The notes below the pieces were generated by a model, which saw only the letters and a program-made list of their open reading frames with translations, was not told the DNA's origin and searched no databases. From Anaerolineales bacterium UBA6128 (GTDB lineage Bacteria > Chloroflexota > Anaerolineae > UBA1429), in contig DIVQ01000147.1 in the NCBI GenBank assembly GCA_002423325.1, positions 1-11,661 of the forward strand: 11,661 nucleotides of DNA, written 5' to 3'. Made by a program: the position numbers and the translations under genes. Positions 1 to 6,224 of the stretch are shown here, piece by piece. Each line of letters begins with the position of its first letter. Position 1 is the stretch's first letter.

Positions 1-431
1 TGCTGGGGCGCGGCGATATGCTCTTTATGGCGCCCGACTCACCCAAGCTGCAGCGCATTCAGGGCTGCTTTGTCTCGGACAAAGAGTTGGATGCCCTGGT
101 AGGCCACTGGCGCGCCCAAGCAATTGCCGCGGTGGATCCCGATCAACCGGCGCCCTGGGACAATATGGAGACCGAAGAAGACGACTCGGATGACGAACTG
201 TTGCAGCAGGCCATCGCCCTGGTGCGCGATCATCAGCAGGCCTCGGCCTCGTTCCTGCAGCGCCAGATGCGCATCGGCTATCCGCGCGCTGCACGCATGA
301 TCGATCAACTGGAAAAGCTCGGCATCGTGGGACAGGCCGAGACGGGCGGACGCTCGCGCAGTGTGCTCAGCAACCCTGACGAGGATGATGAACCTCCCAT
401 AGTTGAGGATGGCGACGCCGATCAGCAGTAA
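1..431 (+). CDS. ftsK: DNA translocase FtsK/SpoIIIE, C-terminal end (partial at 5')
   Basis: FtsK is a membrane-anchored, ATP-driven hexameric DNA pump that moves the chromosome termini through the closing septum. Only the last 142 residues are in the window; the reading frame enters at base 3 and ends with TAA at 429-431. The first residues (LGRGDMLFM, then SPKLQRIQG and FVSD) match the conserved end of the FtsK motor domain, where the LLGRGDML signature lies. An acidic Asp/Glu-rich linker follows, then about 60 residues (from DDELLQQA to RSRSVL) matching the gamma winged-helix domain that reads the polar orienting sequences; the core QMRIGYPRAARMIDQLEKLG is typical. The tail is short and acidic. 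The Walker motifs lie upstream of the window. The family assignment is secure; FtsK versus SpoIIIE cannot be decided from this end. A separate promoter for yebC follows, so ftsK is probably not in the same main transcript. Confidence 0.93.
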   Translation, partial: LGRGDMLFMAPDSPKLQRIQGCFVSDKELDALVGHWRAQAIAAVDPDQPAPWDNMETEEDDSDDELLQQAIALVRDHQQASASFLQRQMRIGYPRAARMIDQLEKLGIVGQAETGGRSRSVLSNPDEDDEPPIVEDGDADQQ

Positions 432-461
432 ACCCGCCGCAGGTTGCGACGGGGGGGCAGG

Positions 462-491
462 TTGCCATTCGAAGCGCCGGTATTATATAAT
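462..491 (+). promoter_or_regulatory. Sigma70-type promoter for yebC-ruvC-ruvA
   Basis: The pair TTGCCA (462-467) and a perfect TATAAT (486-491) is separated by 18 bp. It lies in the only AT-rich patch between ftsK and yebC. Transcription would start near 498, giving a leader of about 33 nt ahead of the yebC start at 531. The -10 box sits inside a 10-bp perfect palindrome, ATTATATAAT (482-491), which may be chance. The assignment rests on sequence alone. Confidence 0.72.
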
Positions 492-518
492 GTCGGCACA
501 GACAGCGATGTGGGTAGC

Positions 519-525
519 AGGAGGG
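519..525 (+). promoter_or_regulatory. Ribosome binding site deciding the yebC start
   Basis: AGGAGGG ends 5 nt before the ATG at 531. It is a near-perfect Shine-Dalgarno sequence and selects the ATG at 531 over in-frame upstream starts back to 444, which would place the promoter inside the gene. Confidence 0.85.
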
Positions 526-530
526 TCGAG

Positions 531-1292
531 ATGTCAGGACATAGCAAGTGGGCCACGATCAAGCGCAGCAAGGGCGTGGCCGACACCAAACGTGGCGCAC
601 TCTTTACCAAGCTGGGACACGAGATCGCCATCGCGGCTCGCGAAGGCGGACCCGACCCGGATACGAACTTTAGGTTGCGGCTGGTGCTTGACAAGGCCAG
701 ACAGGCCAACATGCCCAAGGACAACATCGAGCGCGCCATCGCCCGCGGCAGCGGCGATCTCAAGGGCGGCGAGGCGCTGCAGGAGGCGATTTTCGAGGGC
801 TATGGTCCAGGGGGGAGCGCCATCATGCTCGCCACCCTGAGCGACAACCGCAACCGCACGGTCTCAGATGTGCGCCGCACCTTTGAGCGCCACGGCGGAA
901 ACCTGGGCGCGGACGGCAGCGTCGCCTGGATGTTCTCGCGTCGCGGCCTGATCACGGTGGACGTCGAGGGTCTCGATCCCGACGACGTGGCCATGGTCGC
1001 CATCGATGCTGGCGCCGAGGATGTCGACGTCGAGGACAACACGCTGCAGGTATACACCGACCCCAAGGATCTCAAGGGGGTGCAGGAAGAGCTCATCACG
1101 GCCAACTTTAACGTCGTGGAGGCGCAGCTCGCCTGGATTCCGCAGAACCTGATGCCTCTCAGTGAGAAGGAGACGCTCCAGACGCTCAAGCTGGTCGACG
1201 CGCTTGACGAGCTGGACGACGTGACCGAAGTGTTCAACAACATCGAGATCTCGGATGAGGCGCTGTCCAAGTATCAGGGCGAGGCCGCCTGA
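531..1292 (+). CDS. yebC: YebC/TACO1 family protein
   Basis: This is a 253-residue protein of the YebC/TACO1 family, usually 240-250 residues. The family was first described as DNA-binding transcriptional regulators and has more recently been tied to translation, including passage through difficult proline-containing stretches; which role applies here is not visible. The diagnostic N-terminus is present: GHSKWATIKRSKGVADTKRG, then LFTKLGHEI. The NMPKDNIERAIARG and FEGYGPGG motifs follow, then SDNRNRT, GGNLGADGSVAWMF and a C-terminal half with the expected WIPQN segment. The ATG at 531 is chosen because AGGAGGG lies just upstream and the family begins with MSGHSKW or MAGHSKW. It is first in an operon with ruvC, 6 nt downstream, an arrangement seen in many bacteria. 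The tail is acidic. The family call is very secure. Confidence 0.96.
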   Translation: MSGHSKWATIKRSKGVADTKRGALFTKLGHEIAIAAREGGPDPDTNFRLRLVLDKARQANMPKDNIERAIARGSGDLKGGEALQEAIFEGYGPGGSAIMLATLSDNRNRTVSDVRRTFERHGGNLGADGSVAWMFSRRGLITVDVEGLDPDDVAMVAIDAGAEDVDVEDNTLQVYTDPKDLKGVQEELITANFNVVEAQLAWIPQNLMPLSEKETLQTLKLVDALDELDDVTEVFNNIEISDEALSKYQGEAA

Positions 1293-1298
1293 CGCGCC

Positions 1299-1805
1299 AT
1301 GCGAGTACTGGGCCTGGATCCGGGCCTGGCGATCACGGGCTATGGGCTGGTGGAAGGTGACGGGCAGCGCCTGGTGTCGTTGGCGCACGGCGTGATCCGC
1401 ACACCCGCTCATACTCCGGTTGCCAAGCGTCTGATGTTGCTGCACGATGAGCTGAGCGATCTGTTGACGCGCTTCAGCCCCGATGTGGCCGCCGTAGAGG
1501 AGTTGTTCCTGGATACCAACGCGCGCACCGCCATGGTTGTCGGCGAGGCGCGCGGTGTTTTGTTGCTGACGCTGGCGCAGGCGGGCGTGCCTATCGCCGA
1601 ATACACGCCCATGCAGGTCAAGCAGGCCATCACCGGCTATGGCGGAGCGGACAAGCATCAGATGCAGCAGATGATCACACTGCTGCTGAACCTGGCCAAC
1701 GTGCCCACGCCCGATGATGCCGCCGATGCCCTGGCGATCTCGGTCTGCTACCACCACTCGATGCGTTGGGACATGCTGTTGGATCAGGACGGGGGCAAGA
1801 CATGA
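1299..1805 (+). CDS. ruvC: Crossover junction endodeoxyribonuclease RuvC
   Basis: RuvC is the cytoplasmic, Mg-dependent nuclease that cuts Holliday junctions symmetrically during recombinational repair, working with the RuvAB branch migration motor. The 168-residue length fits the family, and the four acidic catalytic residues are all visible: D7 in GLDPG, E67 in AVEELF, and D140 and D143 in PDDAADALA. F70 matches the junction-stacking aromatic that follows the second acidic residue in the E. coli enzyme (F69). The segment AREARG-like TAMVVGEARG and the P-x-QVKQAITGYGGADK stretch are also typical. The start lies 6 nt after the yebC stop without a strong ribosome site close by, so translation is probably coupled. 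The TGA stop overlaps the ruvA start in an ATGA arrangement (1802-1805). Everything points to an intact enzyme. Confidence 0.97.
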   Translation: MRVLGLDPGLAITGYGLVEGDGQRLVSLAHGVIRTPAHTPVAKRLMLLHDELSDLLTRFSPDVAAVEELFLDTNARTAMVVGEARGVLLLTLAQAGVPIAEYTPMQVKQAITGYGGADKHQMQQMITLLLNLANVPTPDDAADALAISVCYHHSMRWDMLLDQDGGKT

Positions 1806-2383
1806 TCGCCCGTCTACGCGGACAGTTGGAGGCGATCGCAGGAGAGCAAGTCGTGATCGACGTGGGTGGGGTGGGCTACCTCGTCCACGTCACCCGGCGC
1901 ACGGTGGAGAAACTGCCTCCCATCGGTCAGACGGTGGCCCTGTACACCCGGATGATTGTGCGCGAGAACGACGTGGGGCTGTACGGATTCGGCTCGCGCG
2001 AGGAAGGCGACCTCTTTGCCACGCTGATGACCTCGAGTGGCGTGGGGCCGCGCACCGCGATGGCGGCGCTGGCCGCCTTTGCCCCCGAGACGTTACGCGG
2101 CGCCATCGCCCGCGGCGACGCCGATGCGCTCACGCGCATCCCCGGCGTGGGCCGCAAGACCGCCCAGCGCCTCGTGCTGGAGCTCAAGGACAAGATGGGT
2201 GGCGATATCGCGGCCTTGCCGACGCCCAACCTCACCGAGGGCGACGCCGACGTCATCAATGCGCTGACGGCGCTGGGCTATAGCGTGGTAGAGGCTCAGG
2301 CGGCGCTGGGCGCGATCCCGGCTGATACCCAAGAGCTGGACCAACGCATTCTGGCGGCGCTGCGCTTTTTCGGCAGCCGCTGA
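1802..2383 (+). CDS. ruvA: Holliday junction branch migration protein RuvA
   Basis: RuvA binds four-way DNA junctions as a tetramer or octamer and loads the RuvB hexameric ATPase. The 193 residues show the usual three parts. An N-terminal OB fold (about 1-63) starts with MIARLRGQ and includes VIDVGGVGYLVHV. A central domain has two helix-hairpin-helix motifs, SGVGPRTA (79-86) and PGVGRKTAQRL (114-124). A flexible linker leads to the small RuvB-contacting domain (about 147-192). The ATG at 1802 is preferred over an in-frame start at 1766 because RuvA proteins begin with MIA-LRG and because it overlaps the ruvC stop. ruvB does not follow: the next gene is on the other strand and its stop codon is 4 nt away. 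RuvA needs RuvB, so ruvB must be elsewhere in the genome; this is inference. Confidence 0.97.
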   Translation: MIARLRGQLEAIAGEQVVIDVGGVGYLVHVTRRTVEKLPPIGQTVALYTRMIVRENDVGLYGFGSREEGDLFATLMTSSGVGPRTAMAALAAFAPETLRGAIARGDADALTRIPGVGRKTAQRLVLELKDKMGGDIAALPTPNLTEGDADVINALTALGYSVVEAQAALGAIPADTQELDQRILAALRFFGSR

Positions 2384-2387
2384 GCCC

Positions 2388-3743
2388 TCACTGCCAGACT
2401 ACACTCCCCAAAATGGTCCGCAGCCAGGGGCCGGCCAGCGATTGGACGAGGTCCGGCCAGATTCCGACGGCCAGCAACGCCAGGCTGAGCAGTGCGATCA
2501 GTGCACCCGGCGCCAGCCGCTCACGGCTTTCCACCGAAGGCGTCGACACCCAGGCGGCCAGCGCATAGCGCGCCACCGCCCAGGCCGGGCCAAATGAGCT
2601 GGCCACCAGCAGCAGACCCAACTGTGGACGCTCGGCGGCCAACAGGCCATAGACCGTCATTCGTGTAGTGAACCCGGCGGTCAAGGGCATGCCCGCCAGC
2701 GATAGCCCGCCGAGCATCACACCCAGCATGGCCAGAGGCGCACGACGAAAGGCGCCGCGCAGGTCGTCGACGCCGTCTCCGCCGAGCACGCGCTGCAGAA
2801 CGCCAACCCCCATGGCCGCTGTCATCACGGCCACGCCGCGGTAACCCATGTGCAGGAAGGCAGCGCGGGCGCTGTCGGGCGTGCCCAGACCCAGAGCAAG
2901 CAGCACAATGCCGAAATCTGCCAGCGCGGCATAGCCGATCGCACGTCCGACGGTGCGCTGGGTGAGCGCCATGATGCTGCCGGCGATGGCCGTTACGACG
3001 CCTGTCGCTGACATCAGGCCCAGCATATAGGTCTGTTCACCCGGCCATGCGGCGATCTGAGCGAGATTGCCCAGATGCAGCAGCAGCATCGCGGGCACAA
3101 CGATGTGCAGCATCACCACGGCCAGCACGCGTCCGTGCTGGTAGATTGCCGGCAGCCAGACGTGGAATGGCACAACGCCCAACGCGATGCCATAGCCCAG
3201 CGTGAGCGTGATCACCGCGGTCTGCAGCAGTTGGACGCGCTCGGGTTGGCTGGCATAGCTCTCGATGGCCCATGCGCCCACCAGCAGCAGCGGGCCGGCG
3301 AGCGCCAACAGCACCAGCGCGCGCATGCCGCCCAGAGCGGCGCCCGGCCGCTCAGACGGCACCAGCATCGCAGAGGCGATGATGCCAGCCTCCAGCAGCA
3401 GTGTGGCCAGCGCGATGTTGCGCAACGCCGTGGAGGCCACAAAGATCGCCGTGATGCCCAGGGTGGTGGCATAGACCTGCTCGCCCTGGGGCACCCAGTT
3501 GCTGTAGAGCAGCGTCAGCGCCAATAGCGCAAAGCAGGCCGCCAGCACCATTGACTCGAACGCGGGCAGGTTGAGGGAGCGGCCAAAGAGCAGCCAGGCG
3601 TTGGTCTCGGCGGGCGCCGTGAGCGCGGCTACCAGCACCGCCAGTGCGCCAGCCGACAGCAGGGCGCATATGTAGCGATAGCGGCGCAGTGGCAGCAGCA
3701 GCACGGCCACCACCAGTGGCAGGGCGATCAGGGTCAGAATCAT
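2388..3743 (-). CDS. NuoN/HyfF-like antiporter-type membrane subunit with altered channel residues
   Basis: This 451-residue, very hydrophobic protein has about 12-14 predicted membrane segments and belongs to the proton-conducting membrane transporter family (NuoN/NuoM/NuoL, MrpA/MrpD, HyfB/D/F). The best match by eye is NuoN: VVPFHVWLPAIYQ (190-202), ALTQRTVGRAIGYAALADFG (259-278) and LSLAGMPLTAGF (348-358) align without gaps to NuoN blocks. The TM5 glutamate is kept (E118 in LLLEAG). The TM7 lysine that normally stands five residues before the VPFH proline is alanine (A187). The TM12 lysine is arginine (R361), the lysine of the LKR or IKR block is glycine (G266, followed by R267), and the TM8 lysine is not visible near 213-217. 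It is last in a three-gene operon; its ATG overlaps the TGA of the HyfE-like gene (3740-3743). AAGG lies 9 nt upstream. The family is clear, the partner complex is not; true proton pumping is uncertain. Confidence 0.85.
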   Translation of the reverse strand: MILTLIALPLVVAVLLLPLRRYRYICALLSAGALAVLVAALTAPAETNAWLLFGRSLNLPAFESMVLAACFALLALTLLYSNWVPQGEQVYATTLGITAIFVASTALRNIALATLLLEAGIIASAMLVPSERPGAALGGMRALVLLALAGPLLLVGAWAIESYASQPERVQLLQTAVITLTLGYGIALGVVPFHVWLPAIYQHGRVLAVVMLHIVVPAMLLLHLGNLAQIAAWPGEQTYMLGLMSATGVVTAIAGSIMALTQRTVGRAIGYAALADFGIVLLALGLGTPDSARAAFLHMGYRGVAVMTAAMGVGVLQRVLGGDGVDDLRGAFRRAPLAMLGVMLGGLSLAGMPLTAGFTTRMTVYGLLAAERPQLGLLLVASSFGPAWAVARYALAAWVSTPSVESRERLAPGALIALLSLALLAVGIWPDLVQSLAGPWLRTILGSVVWQ

Positions 3744-4396
3744 GGCGCCGCCTTGGTCGGCTGCCCGGAAAGCAGCCAGGCCTCAGTGCCGATCACCACC
3801 GCCAGCGCCGCCACAATGTCGATAAAGCCAAGCAAACCGATGACGAACAGGCTACGCTCGATAAAGATGTAAAAGCACGAAAAGCCGTTCAATAGTGTCA
3901 GCACGCCATAGCCCATCCGCAGGGGGTCCGAACTGGTCAGCGTCATCAGCAGGCCAATGGTCATCAGCCAGTAGCTCGCCAGTCCGAGCTCGGGCGAGAG
4001 GTCGGGAATGGGATAGTTGCGCCACAAGCCGTAGGCGATCATGCCGCCGATAACGCATGTGAGCAGGCGGAACAGCGTGCCAACGTCCGAAGAAAGGCCC
4101 AGCGTGTTCCGCAGGCCGCGGGACGACAGGCGCGCCATCTCGTGCTCGACGTGCTGCGCGCTGACATACAACATCAGGCAGATGGCCAGGCCCACGGCCA
4201 TGCGCACCAGCATGATGTAGGAAAAGACAGCGGCGGCGACCAACGAGCCCAGAAGCAAGTACTGCCCCAGCAGCGGCAGCAAGGCGAGCCGGCGCTCCTC
4301 GATAACCAGCAGCAGCACGGACACGACTGCCAGGCCGATCACGATCTGGCGTACCGTGAGCGTGCTCAGAGTTTCAAACAGAGCATTCCAGATCAT
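3740..4396 (-). CDS. HyfE-like (hydrogenase-4 component E type) membrane protein
   Basis: This 218-residue membrane protein has about six or seven hydrophobic segments. Length, topology and position between a NuoL/M-like and a NuoN-like gene match HyfE, the NuoK-related subunit of hydrogenase-4 (216 residues in E. coli). The C-terminal part (about 140-208) follows the HyfE pattern: a membrane segment, DPLRMGYGVL, an LNG turn, then a segment ending in IDIVAALAVVIG, which fits the TDAIFAVIVMVLL block. HyfE normally has a glutamate in LENG or MENG; here the position reads LLNG (168-171), so the acidic residue appears replaced by leucine. The start ATG at 4396 has GGAAGG 11 nt upstream; a GTG at 4405 would overlap the preceding stop but has poor spacing. 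The family call rests on context and pattern rather than on a strong motif. A divergent NuoK/NuoJ-like protein is the alternative. Confidence 0.66.
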   Translation of the reverse strand: MIWNALFETLSTLTVRQIVIGLAVVSVLLLVIEERRLALLPLLGQYLLLGSLVAAAVFSYIMLVRMAVGLAICLMLYVSAQHVEHEMARLSSRGLRNTLGLSSDVGTLFRLLTCVIGGMIAYGLWRNYPIPDLSPELGLASYWLMTIGLLMTLTSSDPLRMGYGVLTLLNGFSCFYIFIERSLFVIGLLGFIDIVAALAVVIGTEAWLLSGQPTKAAP

Positions 4397-4404
4397 CCGG
4401 ACCA

Positions 4405-6105
4405 CTACCTTCCGATCAGCAGGAATGTCAGTGCCAGGCTGCAGAGCACCGTCCAGAGCACGTAGAATGAGCCCTCGATCGCCGACAGTGCTGCTGCCGC
4501 CCACGATTGGACGCGCTGCAGGGCCCACTCCAGCACACCGTAGAACCAATCGATCTCCAGTGGCGCGTTGAGCCACTCGTAGAGCGTGGCCATCCAAGCC
4601 GCCAGCGGCCGCCTGTAGCGGTACAGCGCCAGGCTGCCCAACAGCGGCACCACATAGGCGGTCAGCGTCAGCACCAGGGAGCGCACCACCACGGGCGTCG
4701 CCGTGTCCGATTCGGCCTGGGGCCATCGCGCGTACGGCGCGATCAGCCTGTCTGCCAGCCAGGGCCCTAGCAGGCCCATGACGAGCAGTGCAGCAGCGGC
4801 TGCCAGGGCAGCGCCCACAGCCGTCCATAGACGCCAGCGCGCTGACACGGGCTGGCTGTGCATCGGCATCCAGGCTTGCCGCAGGCGCTGCAGGGCCGGC
4901 ATGCTCAGCAGCGCGAAAAAGACGGCCAGCAGCGGCAGGAGGTTATTCCAGCCCCGCGACCAGCAGAGTTGCAGCAGCGACCAACGCAGGCCGCCCCCCA
5001 GCGTGAAGGGCACGCCCCCCAGCGAGGCCATCGCCACCACAAAGGGCCAGGGCACCCAGCGTTGCAGGCGATGGTCGGCGCGTGCGCCGGCCACCAACAG
5101 GTCGGCATCCATGCGCAACAGCGCGAGCATGAGCACCAACTGCACGATCCCCAGCAGCACCACCGATGCGCCGGCCACCGGCGCCATATAGGGGATCAGC
5201 ACCAGCAGCGCCACCTGGTTGAGGATCAGCCACGGCACAGAGAGGCTGAACTGTGGCGCCAGGGCCGCCAGCAGCGCGCTGACGCCGATCGCCGCCCAGC
5301 TCAGCGGCACCAGCCAACCTGCGTAGGGCAGGCCGGTGGGGTTGCTGAGCACCAGCCGAAGCCACAGGTAGGCGCCCACGCTGCCGGAGAGCAGATAGAC
5401 TTCCCAGCGGCGCTTGGTGCTGCCGGGTAGCGGGTACATCCCCAGGCGCACGAGGACGGCCAGCATCAGCAGGTTGCGCGGCAGCCCCACGGCGGTGTAC
5501 CAGGCAGGCTGGTTGGCGTACTGCTCCGCCATCGCTGATGCCAGCGCCATTACCAGCAGCACAATCGACGCCAGGTTGACCAGCGTCTGGCGCGTGGCGT
5601 GGGGCAGGATCTCCTCGGGCACGCGGATGACACTGCGCGTCATCACGGCCACATCCAGCAGCATGGCGAACAGCACCAGGGTGACCATGTTCCAGGCAGC
5701 CGCCATTCCCAGGACGGCGGCCAGCATCAACAGGGTCAGTACGGCCTTCGCGCGCGACTGGCGCCCGGCTATGTTGCCCAGCGCGGTCAGGATCAGTGCG
5801 CTGCTTATCAGCACGCTGTAGGCCTTGGAGAGACTATCGCTCGACCAGGCCAGACTCTCGCCGTAGGGCAGCAGGCCGCGCATGAAGGGCAGTTGGTAGA
5901 CAATGTCGTGGCGCGCGCGGGTAAAGAGCAGCATACCCAGCGTCAGCAAGAGGGTGAGCAGGTAGAGCCAGCGCCGCACCCAGGCGCGCGGGCCGTCGGG
6001 GGTGACGCCATCATCCTGCGGCAGGGCGAGGATAAGCAGGGCGCCCCCGAGGGGGATCAGGAAGGGGAGACGCCCCAGGATTGACAGCAGGTCCCTCATC
6101 GGCAT
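4405..6105 (-). CDS. NuoL/NuoM/HyfD-like antiporter-type membrane subunit, divergent
   Basis: This is a 566-residue protein with 13 or more predicted membrane segments and a long amphipathic C-terminal part ending in a final membrane segment. It is recognisable as a divergent member of the complex I antiporter-like family by the spacing of its blocks. The AAAWNMVTLVLFAMLLDVAVM segment aligns with the TM5 block, with D151 in place of the usual glutamate. VRLGMYPLP (219-227) aligns with the TM7 K-x5-PLH block, so lysine is R220 and the histidine is P227. The TM8 histidine-containing block is LLSGSV (238-243). SLGGVPFTLGGGLRW (361-375) aligns with the TM12 block, with R374 in place of lysine. 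The usual LKR block is reduced to FSLSVPWLILNQ. The ATG at 6105 is used; a second ATG at 6099 is possible, and neither has a good ribosome site. It is the first gene of the three-gene unit. Confidence 0.75.
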   Translation of the reverse strand: MPMRDLLSILGRLPFLIPLGGALLILALPQDDGVTPDGPRAWVRRWLYLLTLLLTLGMLLFTRARHDIVYQLPFMRGLLPYGESLAWSSDSLSKAYSVLISSALILTALGNIAGRQSRAKAVLTLLMLAAVLGMAAAWNMVTLVLFAMLLDVAVMTRSVIRVPEEILPHATRQTLVNLASIVLLVMALASAMAEQYANQPAWYTAVGLPRNLLMLAVLVRLGMYPLPGSTKRRWEVYLLSGSVGAYLWLRLVLSNPTGLPYAGWLVPLSWAAIGVSALLAALAPQFSLSVPWLILNQVALLVLIPYMAPVAGASVVLLGIVQLVLMLALLRMDADLLVAGARADHRLQRWVPWPFVVAMASLGGVPFTLGGGLRWSLLQLCWSRGWNNLLPLLAVFFALLSMPALQRLRQAWMPMHSQPVSARWRLWTAVGAALAAAAALLVMGLLGPWLADRLIAPYARWPQAESDTATPVVVRSLVLTLTAYVVPLLGSLALYRYRRPLAAWMATLYEWLNAPLEIDWFYGVLEWALQRVQSWAAAALSAIEGSFYVLWTVLCSLALTFLLIGR

Positions 6106-6151
6106 ATAGTGGGGAGCATCGGTGGCTTGGCCTCAGTATTGCGTATGGCGG

Positions 6152-6180
6152 ATTGTAACATGAAAGCAGCCGACAGGCAA
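6152..6180 (-). promoter_or_regulatory. Promoter for the minus-strand membrane operon
   Basis: Read on the minus strand, TTGCCT (6180-6175) and TACAAT (6157-6152) are separated by exactly 17 bp. Transcription would start near 6145, about 40 nt ahead of the ATG at 6105. It lies in the only intergenic space upstream of the three genes, so they probably form one transcript. This is sequence inference only. Confidence 0.6.
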
Positions 6181-6224
6181 TCGCTCAGTGCTGGCACACG
6201 TCGGCCGCCTGCACCTCCGGCACG

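Noticed and set aside
444..530. N-terminal extension of yebC
   Set aside because: It is in frame, but it would contain the promoter and ribosome site and is not found in the family.
864..1757. Minus-strand open frame of 297 codons
   Set aside because: It is opposite yebC and ruvC, both certain; His/Gln/Arg-rich shadow.
6127..6181. Plus-strand promoter for the ABC permease
   Set aside because: Several TTG-type boxes exist but none pairs with a reasonable -10 box at normal spacing.
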